A stretch of 31,171 bases of DNA, taken from contig NW_019091363.1 of the NCBI RefSeq assembly GCF_001949145.1, positions 1,937,252 to 1,968,422 of the forward strand, written 5' to 3'. A program made the position numbers and the translations under genes. The notes beneath the pieces are model-generated. The model saw only the letters and a list, made by a program, of their open reading frames with translations. It was not told where the DNA came from and made no database searches. Positions 19,077-31,000 of this stretch are shown piece after piece (the first letter of the stretch is position 1; each line of letters starts with the position of its first letter). The stretch is from Acanthaster planci. Its lineage: Eukaryota > Echinodermata > Asteroidea > Valvatida > Acanthasteridae.

Positions 19077-22000
19077 CTATAAAAAAATTAAAGGGAAGGA
19101 AGGAGAACTGTAATTCAGTGGAAAAGGCAGTTGTGGATAAGACGTGCCAGACTTTCAGAAAACAGTTCTCCTAAGAACCACATAACATGGTGTGATCTTG
19201 AAACAGCTCCACATCCCCATATAATCCAACATCTGGTCTTTTCATGGTTTTATATAGGATGAAGAGCTACAGGGTCTGGCCACTGTCAGCTCACATAAGG
19301 TCGATTGTTCCAATTTGATAAAACATGCACAGAATGAGCTGCTGGCTTGACACAATGGGTTGCAGTAGAAGGAAATGTCCAAGGTTCCTCTATGACTCAA
19401 AAATGAACCATCTGCTTTCCTCAATACAATGCAGAAGTTTTTCAGTATTCACTGAACGGTTTGGTTTTCATAAATCATTTGTGTTTTTTTTTGTCGCACA
19501 AGCCTATTAATGTTATAAAAGTTACCAGTTGAGATAAAACCCTAGAATTTTATAATGTTGAGACCAAAGCTACATGTATGAAATAGTTCTTGAACCTGTT
19601 TAATCCTCAGTCCGACTCTACATCCAGCTCAATACATCATTCATAAATACCTCAGACAGTCTCCCTATTCAACAACGCGCAACTTGACCGTGTATAAGTA
19701 TTTGATAATGCCCGCTGCGTAAATCACGGCTGGCACCTGGATGCGAGACAGTTTAATCAAGTCTGATTGGTCAAGAGTCTGCGTGCGGGCGATGTGCCAC
19801 ACAGGTGCCAAGTCCATTTAAGGAGATAGTCGCGTCCACTCTCCTGAGCTGGTCTTAAATGCACGTTTAAAACCAGCCAAGCACATACTCATTCTCTTAA
19901 TAAGACACTCTCAAACCACCTTGAGGCTTTTAAGTTATTTTACTTCGGATTAAAAACATCTCACCATTCAGGATTAAAAGCATCTCGTCATTTAGGGCAT
20001 GAATCCAATATAAGTGCTTTTGTTGGCAAAGGTGATGTTTTGATGTTAGTAAAACCACAGCCCAACTGTCTTCATCTGTAATTATTCAGAGCATATATAA
20101 CGGGTTTGCCCTTACCCAACGTATATTAATAAGCTCTGAAAATATTCAGAGTATGTCAGTTGGTGGTGTCAAGATATGGCATGTAGACACGGCGACCCAA
20201 ATTTACCTGTTTTCCCCTCAGACAGGTGTTTGCAGAATAACGCCAGCAGGACATCCAAGTCATCTTCCTCACTGGAGCCAAACAGGTCACCAGACCACAT
20301 GGACCTGCTCACGGAAGATGGAGAAACAGAAAATTCATCCACAAATAAGTGACACTTTGGCTGACTACTCGCTGACGATCAGTGTTGCAGTCATCATCAT
20401 GAGACCCCTCAAGAGCATCACAAAACCTCCGGTCTGAATTCAAGCCACATGCAATTCAAATGAGCTGCAACATAAGAATTCCTCTTTCACTGTTCACCCT
20501 GTTACTTGTGACTGGTCTTGTTTCTGATCTCGTGCTGGTCTGGACTACAACACTGCTTACAATCCATCATTTGAAGAATGTGATCATGTTACCGGAAACC
20601 TATAAGTACTATGGTAAAAATGTTTATCAAAACTCTCATAGCAAAGCAAATTTTATGGAATTCATTTGCTGAGCATCAAAGGTCTACTTTAGTAGAAACG
20701 AAAAAGAGGTCAACATTGAAAACATCAAACGATGTGTGCTTCTTTCAACATGCTCTCTCACTGCTTTCTGCAAGGCGTGGAACTTTTCTATCAAGACGTA
20801 TTTTTTGTCATTTTTGCCCTTGATATTGGTCTGCAATCCATCTTTGCAATAACCCTTGTTTTTATTTGATTAGGACTCAATCAGCCTTGTCCAGGTGGTT
20901 TTGACCAAGAACAGTGGGACTGTGCAACTCAATGTCAAACAGAACTCTGGGATGTGAATACGTGTGCATGACATGCTTCAGGAGCGTACAGTTTGGTACT
21001 GGAGATACCCATGTTATGGCCTACAAGTAGAGTGGGCTGTTTCTAATAAAACAGTTGACTGAGGGATTTGATTGCAAGTTGAGAATACAGGAATTGGATA
21101 CTCATGCTGGTGGATTAAATTGGTTTTACTCAGAATATTTGTCTGGGATTTTCCTTCCATTACAAAAACGTAGCTGCTTCTCAATCTATCTCCCCCTTCA
21201 GGTTTCTTCAGGCTCACGACCTACAGCCCCTATGGCACTTTTGAGGAATCCCCGGTTTCATTACCAGATAAGCTTTATAATGATATAATAAGTGTCTTGC
21301 GAATCAGACACTTCACCTGTAGACGTGTAGCAGCCTCAGGGCCAAGCGGAGCTGTCTGTTGCCCAGGTGCTCGGCCAGTGTTCTCAGGGCAGTCTCTGGC
21401 GTCATCCTGGAGGTGTCCACCTCGGGAGACAGGGAGGCCTGACCGCTCTCCAGCTCCTCCGAGGCCTGGATTAGCTCCTCCTTGGCCGCTGACACGTCTT
21501 GGGAGTAATCTGTCACCTACGCAATGAGAAAAGTGCCAGGACATTGTCAACTTGTAAACATTCTTTCTGGCTGTAACATCAATGGCATCTCAGAAGCACA
21601 GAAGATGCTCGGGATCGAAAGGCAGGAAATACCTTTAAAGTACTGATGAAAAGAGAAAAGAAATGCTCATTTTTAGAAGTCGTTAGAAAAAAAAAATCTG
21701 GACTGAAATGAACACAAACTGAGGGTATATTCACATTGGTCAGTTTATATGACACAACATGATTCATGAGGAATTTTATTTGTATTAAACACTTCTAACA
21801 AAGTGAAACAAATGTAAATTGTGAAATGCTGAAAACCAGAATGAAATGGTTGAATGTTTGCTACTTTAGGGTATCATCAGACAGGAGAAATTTAGAACCA
21901 AACCAGCTTTAGGAAGCTTACTTTGGTTTGAAATTACTGGATCTCTACGAAGCTCTTTCTGTGATTCAAATTAACGTGTTAAAGCAGCTTTGGCGGTTCT

Positions 22001-25000
22001 GGACAAAAAGACTCTTCATTGGAACTTGGATTTCTCTAGTCACTTTCACTGATAATATAAGGACGAAGCTTTCTCCACATATCAGCAAGATTCAGATGGT
22101 GGGTTAGAATCAGCAGATGTCCCCATAACGGCAAATTCTGTAGGGGTCTGGCCCCACAATTACAAACAAGACGTCTGTCTGTGAACGGTTCCACGGCACT
22201 TACCTGCAACGCTTGGCGAGCGGCGTTTAGGGTCTGTATCAGCTTACAATAGCTGTCAAACAGCATGCGTAACTGGAAGTACAGACGGTACAGGCGACGA
22301 CACAACTCAATTTGCTGCCAGAGATCCCCAAAAAACAAACAACATTTGACTTTTAAATAATAACAAGCCAGTACTTATGGACTGCCTAGGTTATCAAATT
22401 GAAAATGGGAAATCATCACTGACGAAGAAAAAGCAAATATGTAAATGACCATGCTCTGCGTACTGAAAAATAAATTGTTTGAGTCAAAACTCAATAATAA
22501 TATCCAAGGCTTCCATTTATCTTTCTTTTACAACAATGAACCTCTTGGGAAACTATGCAAAGTAAGTTCAAGTACATTACACTTAATTTTGGCACCATAT
22601 ACGAAATTACATTTACATGTAACGTATTATGAAATCTGATGCTAAATCATTTAACGTCCATTGCTGGCTAAATGTAACTTTGTGTTTCAATGAAGTTGGT
22701 ACTAAAAGTATTCAAACACAACACTGACATGGAACACATATATTACGGATTCATACTAGTTACTTCTTTTTTTCATGTATAAAAAAAACTACAATTACAT
22801 GTAGTATGATGGGCAGTGGCATACAGCACGATGGGACATGAGTGTGTAGCGGATTTGGAAGCAAATGTCTCAGTTGCAAAAACAACTACAGGTGAATATC
22901 TAGTCACAATCTATTCAGCAAACTTTCATATGGGCAATCCACCACAAATGAACGGTTGGAGGATTTACTGCATGTTACTTGAGACAAGGCAGAATCTGGC
23001 CGATTTACATCATCATGAAAAAAGTACTGGTGGCAAATCATCAGCTTGGGGTCGCCATCTCAACCTGCTTTATCCCTCTCCCTAAGTTTACACTAAGGTC
23101 CTGTCTACAGGTGGAAAGGCCTGCGGTAGCACCATGCAAAGGAATCTATCTCGCTTATGAGTATGTGTGGTTCTGAAAAAAAACGGGAGTATACTCAACT
23201 GGTACTCAAGACGCATCAGAGAAGCCTTGGAGATCCTCAAGCACGACACCGTTCCCCAGGACATCGGTTTCTCGATCAGTGACATCTGGCAACCCCTGCT
23301 CATCTCCCAGTCCAATAGGTGCTCTATACCCTAGGACACCCTCACCCTGCCTATGGGTCTCCTATACCTTCAGCCCTCACCCCGCACCTACCTATGCCCA
23401 ACTGACACGCCTCACTAACCTGCAAGACCCTGTCCCGCATGAGCGCCCACCCCAGCATCCTCGTCACACCATGCTACATCCAGCCACCTTCTATATACAG
23501 CCTATCTTCAGCATCTCTTCAGTCTCCTGACGACGGACTGAGTACGCAGTCCGAAACGTTGAGTATACACCCCGTTCTTTTCAGAACCCCACATACTCAT
23601 AAGCGAGATAGATTCCTTTGCAAGGTGCTACTGCAAGCCTTTCACCTGTTGCTGTCCTTCACCATGAATAGTCTGAAATTCTATCTGAAGGTCCTGTCTG
23701 ACGGTTCCTTGTAACAAAGCCATGTTTGCAAATTTGACAAGAAATGGGCAGGTTTATATTGCAGTGAATTTCTACCTTGGGGTTTATCAGGGCCCATAGA
23801 CCTACGTACATGTATTCTCACCCAAAACAAATACTATCAAATGACGTCACCAATTCTAAGCCTTCTCCAGACAAGAAGACCCTGAATATTGGCTACTTTA
23901 CATGAAACCATTCTCCCATTCCAATCTCGAAATCTACACCAGTGTCTTGATTTTGAATAACTCGGTACATCACAACATAACATGTTATAAAAGTCACAAA
24001 AAACTCATTCATTACATTAAACTCAAGAGCAGCACATGCTTGAAGTTTTTCCTTGCAATGCTACACAAGCAAACTACAATGAACCACAATAACACTTGTA
24101 ACTTCAACCTCCTAATAACCAAACAAAACCCCAGACATGTAATAAATGACCCTTTCTGAAAATCTAAGCAAAAGAACTTCCAAAATAAAAAAGGGCTACA
24201 ATGCAGTCATGCTGACACTGTGAAATCAAATGGATGAGATTAGCCATTTCAAATGAAGACAGGTGCGAAGAGGATACAATTTGTATCAACATTTGTCGGA
24301 ATTTAAAAAAAAAAAAAATGAAAAAAACATGCTAAAACCATCCCCTTCAAACCCAATCAATTCCAATAAGTGCATGTATAGAGACACGAAAATTTGAATC
24401 TGACTGTAGTTTAGGATTTGGGAAAAGAGACCCTGCAAATCTGATTAAATTAGGTGTCCATACTCTTCCTAATCGCTTATTGCACTTTAAGTAAAGAAAT
24501 CTCATCCAGAGGTTCCACAGTGTGATATGAGATAAAGGATATCAAGTATTAGACGGCAGCAAGGAAAGCAAAATGATACTGGGTAGACGATAAGATAGAA
24601 GCTGCAAACTACCAACAGAGTCAAATAGGTCAATGAATTCAATAGCACAAAGGTTACAATACTGATCTGATTGGATGGGCACTAAACATTGGAATGGGAA
24701 GCATGCTATATAAGAGAATGAATGTAAGGGGTTATACTTTGTGTGGGTCAATCTACAGTCATTTGCAAAAGTTTAAGACCACCCGGAATTTTATTGGTAT
24801 TTCTGTCACTGGGCCTGCATTACATTGTCTCATTGAATGATTACTTAACATGTTTTTACAGTGGTGCATAACATCAGTGTAGTGCTATATACCCATTTGA
24901 ATGAAATTGTTTGCAAAGGCAGGTCTTGTATGACATTTTGTCTGTAAGGCAGCATGGGTTAAAAAAAGCCAGTGTAAGTAATCAGAAATAAAGGAGGGCA

Positions 25001-28000
25001 CAATAAATATTAGATTGTTAACATTTCAAACCATGGAAATGTAGTCAAATAGCTGTTAAACTGAGATGCTAAGGTTGCACATTGAAAATAAACACAAGCC
25101 ATAATTGATTGGTTTAAGTTTGGTTTTCTTCAGGTTAATGCATTTTTGTATGGGAGGTCCTAAACTTTTGCAAATGACTATATATATGCAACTTGTGTTC
25201 ATATCTTCTGTAATCCAAAGATAAATTGCTTGTGCACCCAATGGAACCTAGCAATCATCATTTGCCTGCCACTATCTAAATAAGCAATTCTTTTGTCTTT
25301 GGGTACTATGACTCTTTCTTTCTAAGTATTAACTATGAGACCCATGAACAGCATTTATACTACCGGTACTTAGTACTTACTGTAAAGCCATGGGGCCACT
25401 TGCTGATTAAATGGAAATGAGTGGTTGAGTGCCAATGTTAGCAAGATGGACTCCAAACCTGATTGAAGAGTGGGCGCTTTGCAATGATGCCTTGTTAGCA
25501 CAATGCGTGTGAACTGGTTTGCAGAATGTTAATGGCCAATCTCGATGTGGGGACAATGTCATGTACATTTCCGCGGGTGCCAGGCATCAGGTGGCATGGA
25601 ATTGGTGGTCACGAGTTGGCCCAGTCTGCCGGGGGTGTGGGGGGAGTACTTCTACACAGAGAACACTTATCTCTCTATGGGACACTTTGAAAGTCAAACA
25701 TCTGGCTGAACCATGGTTTCAGGATGTGACTTTGCAACAAACGCCGGCAAATGTGACCAAGATCCCATAACATGAGCCTTACAGCCACTATTATTTCTAC
25801 TTTACAATTATAGACAGATCCAAACAAACTCTTTGATTGGAAGTATCACTCGGTTTGGCTTTCCTGAGGAAAAAGAACTTTCCATGGATATAAATATGTT
25901 GAAAGTTCCTACTGATTTACAAAAGTGACTCTTACAACTTACATCTCATCTCATTAGATCGGGTCAGAGATTTGCTCTTAAGGGAAACTACTTTGCTGCA
26001 CAAAAGAGCTGACTGCATCCATTTTTACCCTAAATCACTTCTTCTGAAAAACGCAAAACTTCAAAACCAACCCTTGGCTGTACACTGCACGTTTCCTTTT
26101 GAAAAGTACCTCCTATGACTTCTTCTGTTTGTCTAAAATTTGCTACAAAAGTATTCCAGGAGGTCCAACACTGGTCAATGAAAAAATAAACGAGCGTAAG
26201 AAGAGAGAAGGTTACAACGCAGGAGAAGCCAAACGCTTCAAGAAGCATGGAATGGGGATGGGCTATGAAACATTGAGAGGAGAGACAGATCTTGGTACTT
26301 ACGTTGTTAATATGAGTCATTTCCTGCCCCAGTGAATAGTGAGTGTCAGTGGATCAGGATAAAATGTTACTCGGTTAGTACAACTCATGCTACGTATCGA
26401 GTTACATAAAACTCAATGCAATGTTTTAGTAGGGCATGTTAATCCACCAAATCCCACATCCACAGTAACATTTAAGACGTTGTGTCTTTACTGGGCTTCT
26501 ACATTATGGCTATGTCTACTGTCAGCATTTTCCCATGATTTTTGTACATGTACACGCAGTCAAGACAATCTCAAGATCAGATGCAAGAGGGTCATTCGGT
26601 AAAAAGTTTGGGGTCAAATTTGTTTAATGTCCGTGTCACATCTGACCACTGATCCCTCAAGTTTAGAATAAAGTTTTCAATTTCTAAGAGTGATTGAGGA
26701 ATGCAAAATACCTGCCCAATAATTTAATGCAGTTTAAAGTCAACTTCAATGATATTTCCACATCAACTTCCACAGGTTGATGTATAAAAGGGACACCAAA
26801 AATTGCCACTTTTGGACCCTGAATTTACAGAATGGCCCATGACCATTCGCAAGACCAATTGCAAGTAACAGTTTGAACAGTGACTAGGGATGCTTTTCTT
26901 CCTGGTCGTTTCAAAAGCCTGTGACTTGAAATCAGATCAGAGGTCTTGTGTTGGTCTTGTAAGGTCTCATGATGGTCTTGACTACAACACACTGATACAT
27001 TTGAAGCTGGGTGCCAGACCTGGACCAAGCTCTAGATGCACACAGATGGCCTCCCCTTATTTTCTTTTTTAATCTTATTTTATTTCTGACACGCGAGCTT
27101 TGTGGGCAAGTGATAAGACTGCTGTTCAGTTAGCGGGAGGACATGGGGAACAAGTCACATTGGGCAAAGCTCGTGCTTGGCGTTTCCAAAGAAACTGTCA
27201 AAAGATCTGAGCTTTGATCATATCTCAAAACACTAATATCAAAATCGACATTGTTCAAATGCACACTACTGTTACTAACTTCTTAGGAAATGCATTAATT
27301 CAATTCATTGAGGACTACTGCAACCTGTCAGGAATCTGTTTTTAGATGAAAATGTTTTCACATGTTAGCTCTGACATAAATCATGCACCTCAAAACAAGA
27401 AAAACAGGAAATCTGATTTAATATTGCCCTCAAAAAGAAGTGGGCTGAGAATAAAATCAGCAAAGGTAAGCATTGAAAGTTTAGTGTGACACAATTGAAC
27501 AAATCATTAAGCATGTTTCCAAACGAAGGGTGGTCCCTACCTGTTCATCTCCAGTTGGTCCAGACATGTCCTAAAAACAGAAAGGCAAAACAGTTCCTAC
27601 TTGAGCTTTCTGAGGAGTCCAGGAAATCTAACCAAAGATAGGGCTTATAGTAATTATTTAAGCCTGAGCCTCGAAGTCCTTCCACAGTTCACTAGGAAGA
27701 TTGGAGAATTTGGCAGGATTGAGGAAGCTAGAACCCAGTCATTGTGCTTGGTTTCGTACATCAGGGCTTAACTTGTACGGGGCTTGATGCTAGTTTATGG
27801 CACAGTGGGGAATTGGGGGACTCAGGAAGGTTAATGCTTTAGAAATAGGGTTTTACAGCTGTCTAAAAGCTTCATGTGTGAAGTGATACATGCTTTCAGT
27901 AGCCTGAGAACCAAGGTGGAACATCTCGATGTCAGAGCTGCCAACCTCACTTGACCAAAATTCCTATGATTTTACCTTAAAAATTCTATTTTGTGGAAAA

Positions 28001-31000
28001 AATCCTATTCTTCACTGCTGCATAATTTGAAACTTGATTCGTATGCAAACGATTGAACGAGCGTGATGCATAGTCTAGGCCCCAGACTGATATTGATTAT
28101 ACATCGATAGTTAAGGTATAGTGCACAGACGAACGGCACAAATGAAGCAGCATGGCATTTCCGACATCGCCGATGACTGATATTACCGCCCGAATTTAAC
28201 TCGTGAGAAATGTCAATTTTCAAGCCAAACAATAGATAAAAATCTAAAATAACTACAAAGCTTATTTATTTTTGTAAATCGTATTTTATTGAGCAAAATC
28301 ATACTGTCGTATTGTCACTGAAAAATTGTACAAAATACAATAAAATCCTACTGGTTGGCAGCTCTGCAATGTGGACCTGAAAGTGAACATTCCTTTCCAG
28401 CCTTTTAAACTCACTCCTTCTAATGATGTCGACACTTTTACGGAGGACCTTTCTGGGGGGCAAAGAGAGCAATAACAATAACAGATCTGTGAGCTCATCA
28501 CCAGGAATACGTTCTTACCTGTGCTCCTAGACTTTGCATTTTCAGTGAGGCCTTGATAGAGTCCAAACACTGGAAGAGGAAAAGAAAGGTGTTACAGTAC
28601 ACTGGTGGATAAGCTTCAGTGGCTTCTGAAGTCTCTCACTTAAAACTACGGCTTGACATGTGCCCAAGGACAGCAAGACAGTAACCATGAGACAACTTTA
28701 CTCAAAAGATTGGATTTACAAATCAGCGATTCAAACCCTAATGGTAAACGTTCCTTTACTTCAACTGGAAAATTCCAAAGAGTCTTTACAAACTTGTAGA
28801 AGATGTGGAAGAAGAGAACTAAGCCATTCAGACCATCCGCACTAGTAACCAGAAGGTCAAGGGTTAAAATCCCACCCAAGAAAACCCACAAAATTCTTTA
28901 AAAAACCCTCACGAAAACAGAACACATTTACACAAAGAAACAAGAGAAATAAATGTATTAACTGTAGGTATCTAAGCCCTTCACGGCCGGATTATTTTGA
29001 CCACGACTGCTGGGCTGTGGCATGCCATGAATGGAGGGCTTGGTCCAGCAGCAGGCCCCATTGAACCAGCAGCTGCATGGTGAATAGACTGTATGTGTGG
29101 TATGCACTAATCCTCACACAAAGGTGCTGTAGTAGCAGTCATCGTAGCGAAGGGGTTAATAAATGTTGCCTCTGGGAAAGATTCAGCCAGGATTCAAACA
29201 TCAATCCCTCGAACAGCAGACACTGACCTTTACAAAATAAGACTGAGTGGTTCAGGTGTCTGCACTTGTGAGCTGATGGTCACGGATTTGCCTCCCCCAG
29301 ATTAAGTTTCTTACAGGCGCCACAGGCACCAACTACTGGTCAACGGCCTAATGCTGATGCACATATGCATTATCATCTCACTTGAATGACTCTGGTCGAA
29401 CCATTGTTGCAAAATGTCATTGTCACTCGCGCTTTGCCATTGGTTGTCATTCCAAATTAAAGTCCTTGCCAAGTGCCAGCCGGTTGAACTAATCATCTAA
29501 TTCTCTGATCAGATCTAAGTTCCTCTGTACTTAGTTACGAAAAAGGCCATTGATAACCAGCGATGCGACCATGCCCCAGGGCCTGGTTCCAAAATAGTCA
29601 ACTGGGTGGTCCCAGCATCCAGGCTTTGAACCTGCTCTATTAAGCAAGCAATAGATCCCTTGCACTTGGTACTTGGTGACCATTCTTTTTACAAGACGTG
29701 GAACCATTGAAAAACAATGAAGAGCAATCCCTGTATAGAAATACACAGTCAACAAGACTAAGCCATCATAAATTGACTCACCTCAACTGTCAGATCTCTC
29801 TTGGATATGTAAGTGTCATAGTGTTCGTGGAGCTCAATCACGCAATACTTGTGTCTCTCCAGCAGTCTGCAGGCCACCAGGGTTTCGGTGTCAATGTAGA
29901 CGTAGGGGCACTCGGCATGAGTAGTCAGCAGATCTAGGGTACTGAGTGAGAAGTGTTAAGGAAGAGACAAGGTCCCAGGACTGATCCCCTACAGAGCACC
30001 ACATCAAGGCCGATCCTTAGAAAGTGATTGGTGCATCCAAGTGGTCTGATGAACAGAACAAACAGTCCAGTTGAAAGAACTGGTTCTACTTTGAACCACA
30101 CAAGAACCACGCTGCACTCATGTGGTCCAGTTTAGAGCACTGTGTGTACTGAAAGTTGACATTTAAACATCTTCACACTGTCATGCGAAATGGTGCATCG
30201 AACCCAACCAGAACTTGGCTGAAGTGTACCACCAGATAAAAATAATTTCTTCCAATTTTGAGATTTTGGGGCCAATGCATGGTGACAATAATTGATGAAA
30301 ATTGTGTGAAAATCCCTCTCAAACTTGAGAGAACATTCCAATAATAAAGGAAATGAAATTCTGTATATTTTGTGATGACGTCATCAAACTACTCTAGAAT
30401 ATCAACGACACGTCGCCAAAGCATACTTAGAAAAAAGGACAGCGAAAGGTGCCTTCATTGCCAAGATGTCCCCGAGGTTGTGACGAGGTAGCACAAAGAG
30501 TTTGTACACCTAAGTAGCCTGCAGATTACCAACTGCGACTGCCAAAGGATATGGAATTGGAGGGCTATATCTCGTAGCTTGTCCCCCAGATAGTTGCAGG
30601 CCTCCCTGGTCAGGTTGCAGAATCGCTGCTGCATGACCTTGTAGAGCTGCGTGAAGACGTGGAACGTGTTGACGGCGCAGCGACCGCTCGGGTCTCGCAT
30701 GACATTGTCCACGTGCACCCGCCAGGCCTCCTCCACTTCGTCCACGGGGATGTAGAGGAAGGAGGAGGAGTGGGTGGTCGTCATGGCGACCGGCGAGGTG
30801 GCAATGCTGTCCAGATCACTGGTACTGCTGCACGTCACAAAATGAGATGCATAAGCATTCAGTTGCCAACGGATGTGATGGAGAACGGTGCTTTACAATC
30901 ACAAAAGCTGCATGACTCACTCAAAAACGTGACAGCAAACATCATGTATACACTTATGTCTTACATGTAATGAGAAGATGTGACCCAATTTGTGACAAAA

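Larger units (their letters stand above)
20305..22203 (-). other. FRY introns either side of exon g
   Basis: Mostly AT-rich. The segment 20507-20576 is a dispersed repeat shared with 26948-27006. I see no other structure. Confidence 0.7.
23107..23687 (+). mobile_element. Truncated Penelope-like retroelement with inverted terminal arms
   Basis: The 581-base insertion has inverted arms of about 92 bases: 23107-23200 and 23558-23649, sharing for example GGAATCTATCTCGCTTATGA in opposite orientation. Between them, 23182-23334 encodes 50 residues and a stop. RRIREALEILKHD followed by IGFSISDIWQPLL resembles the C-terminal end of the GIY-YIG endonuclease of Penelope-like elements (REA..I...N.D.G...S.IW.PLL). 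The GIY-YIG motif itself and the reverse transcriptase are missing. Inverted or tandem pseudo-LTRs and 5' truncation are usual for this class. The class call is from memory of the motif. Confidence 0.65.
22315..27540 (-). other. 5.2-kb FRY intron hosting mobile elements
   Basis: This is the largest FRY intron in the window. It contains a Penelope-like fragment (23107-23687), a perfect CRE (23842), a Tc1/mariner-type MITE (24756-25180), TACATGTA words and a dispersed repeat copy (26948-27006). The remainder is AT-rich with no coding potential that I can see. Confidence 0.75.

Noticed and set aside
30530-30535. Alternative FRY exon b donor TTG|GTAATC (phase 0).
   Set aside because: No acceptor of exon c matches phase 0; the donor at 30510 (phase 2) joins in frame.
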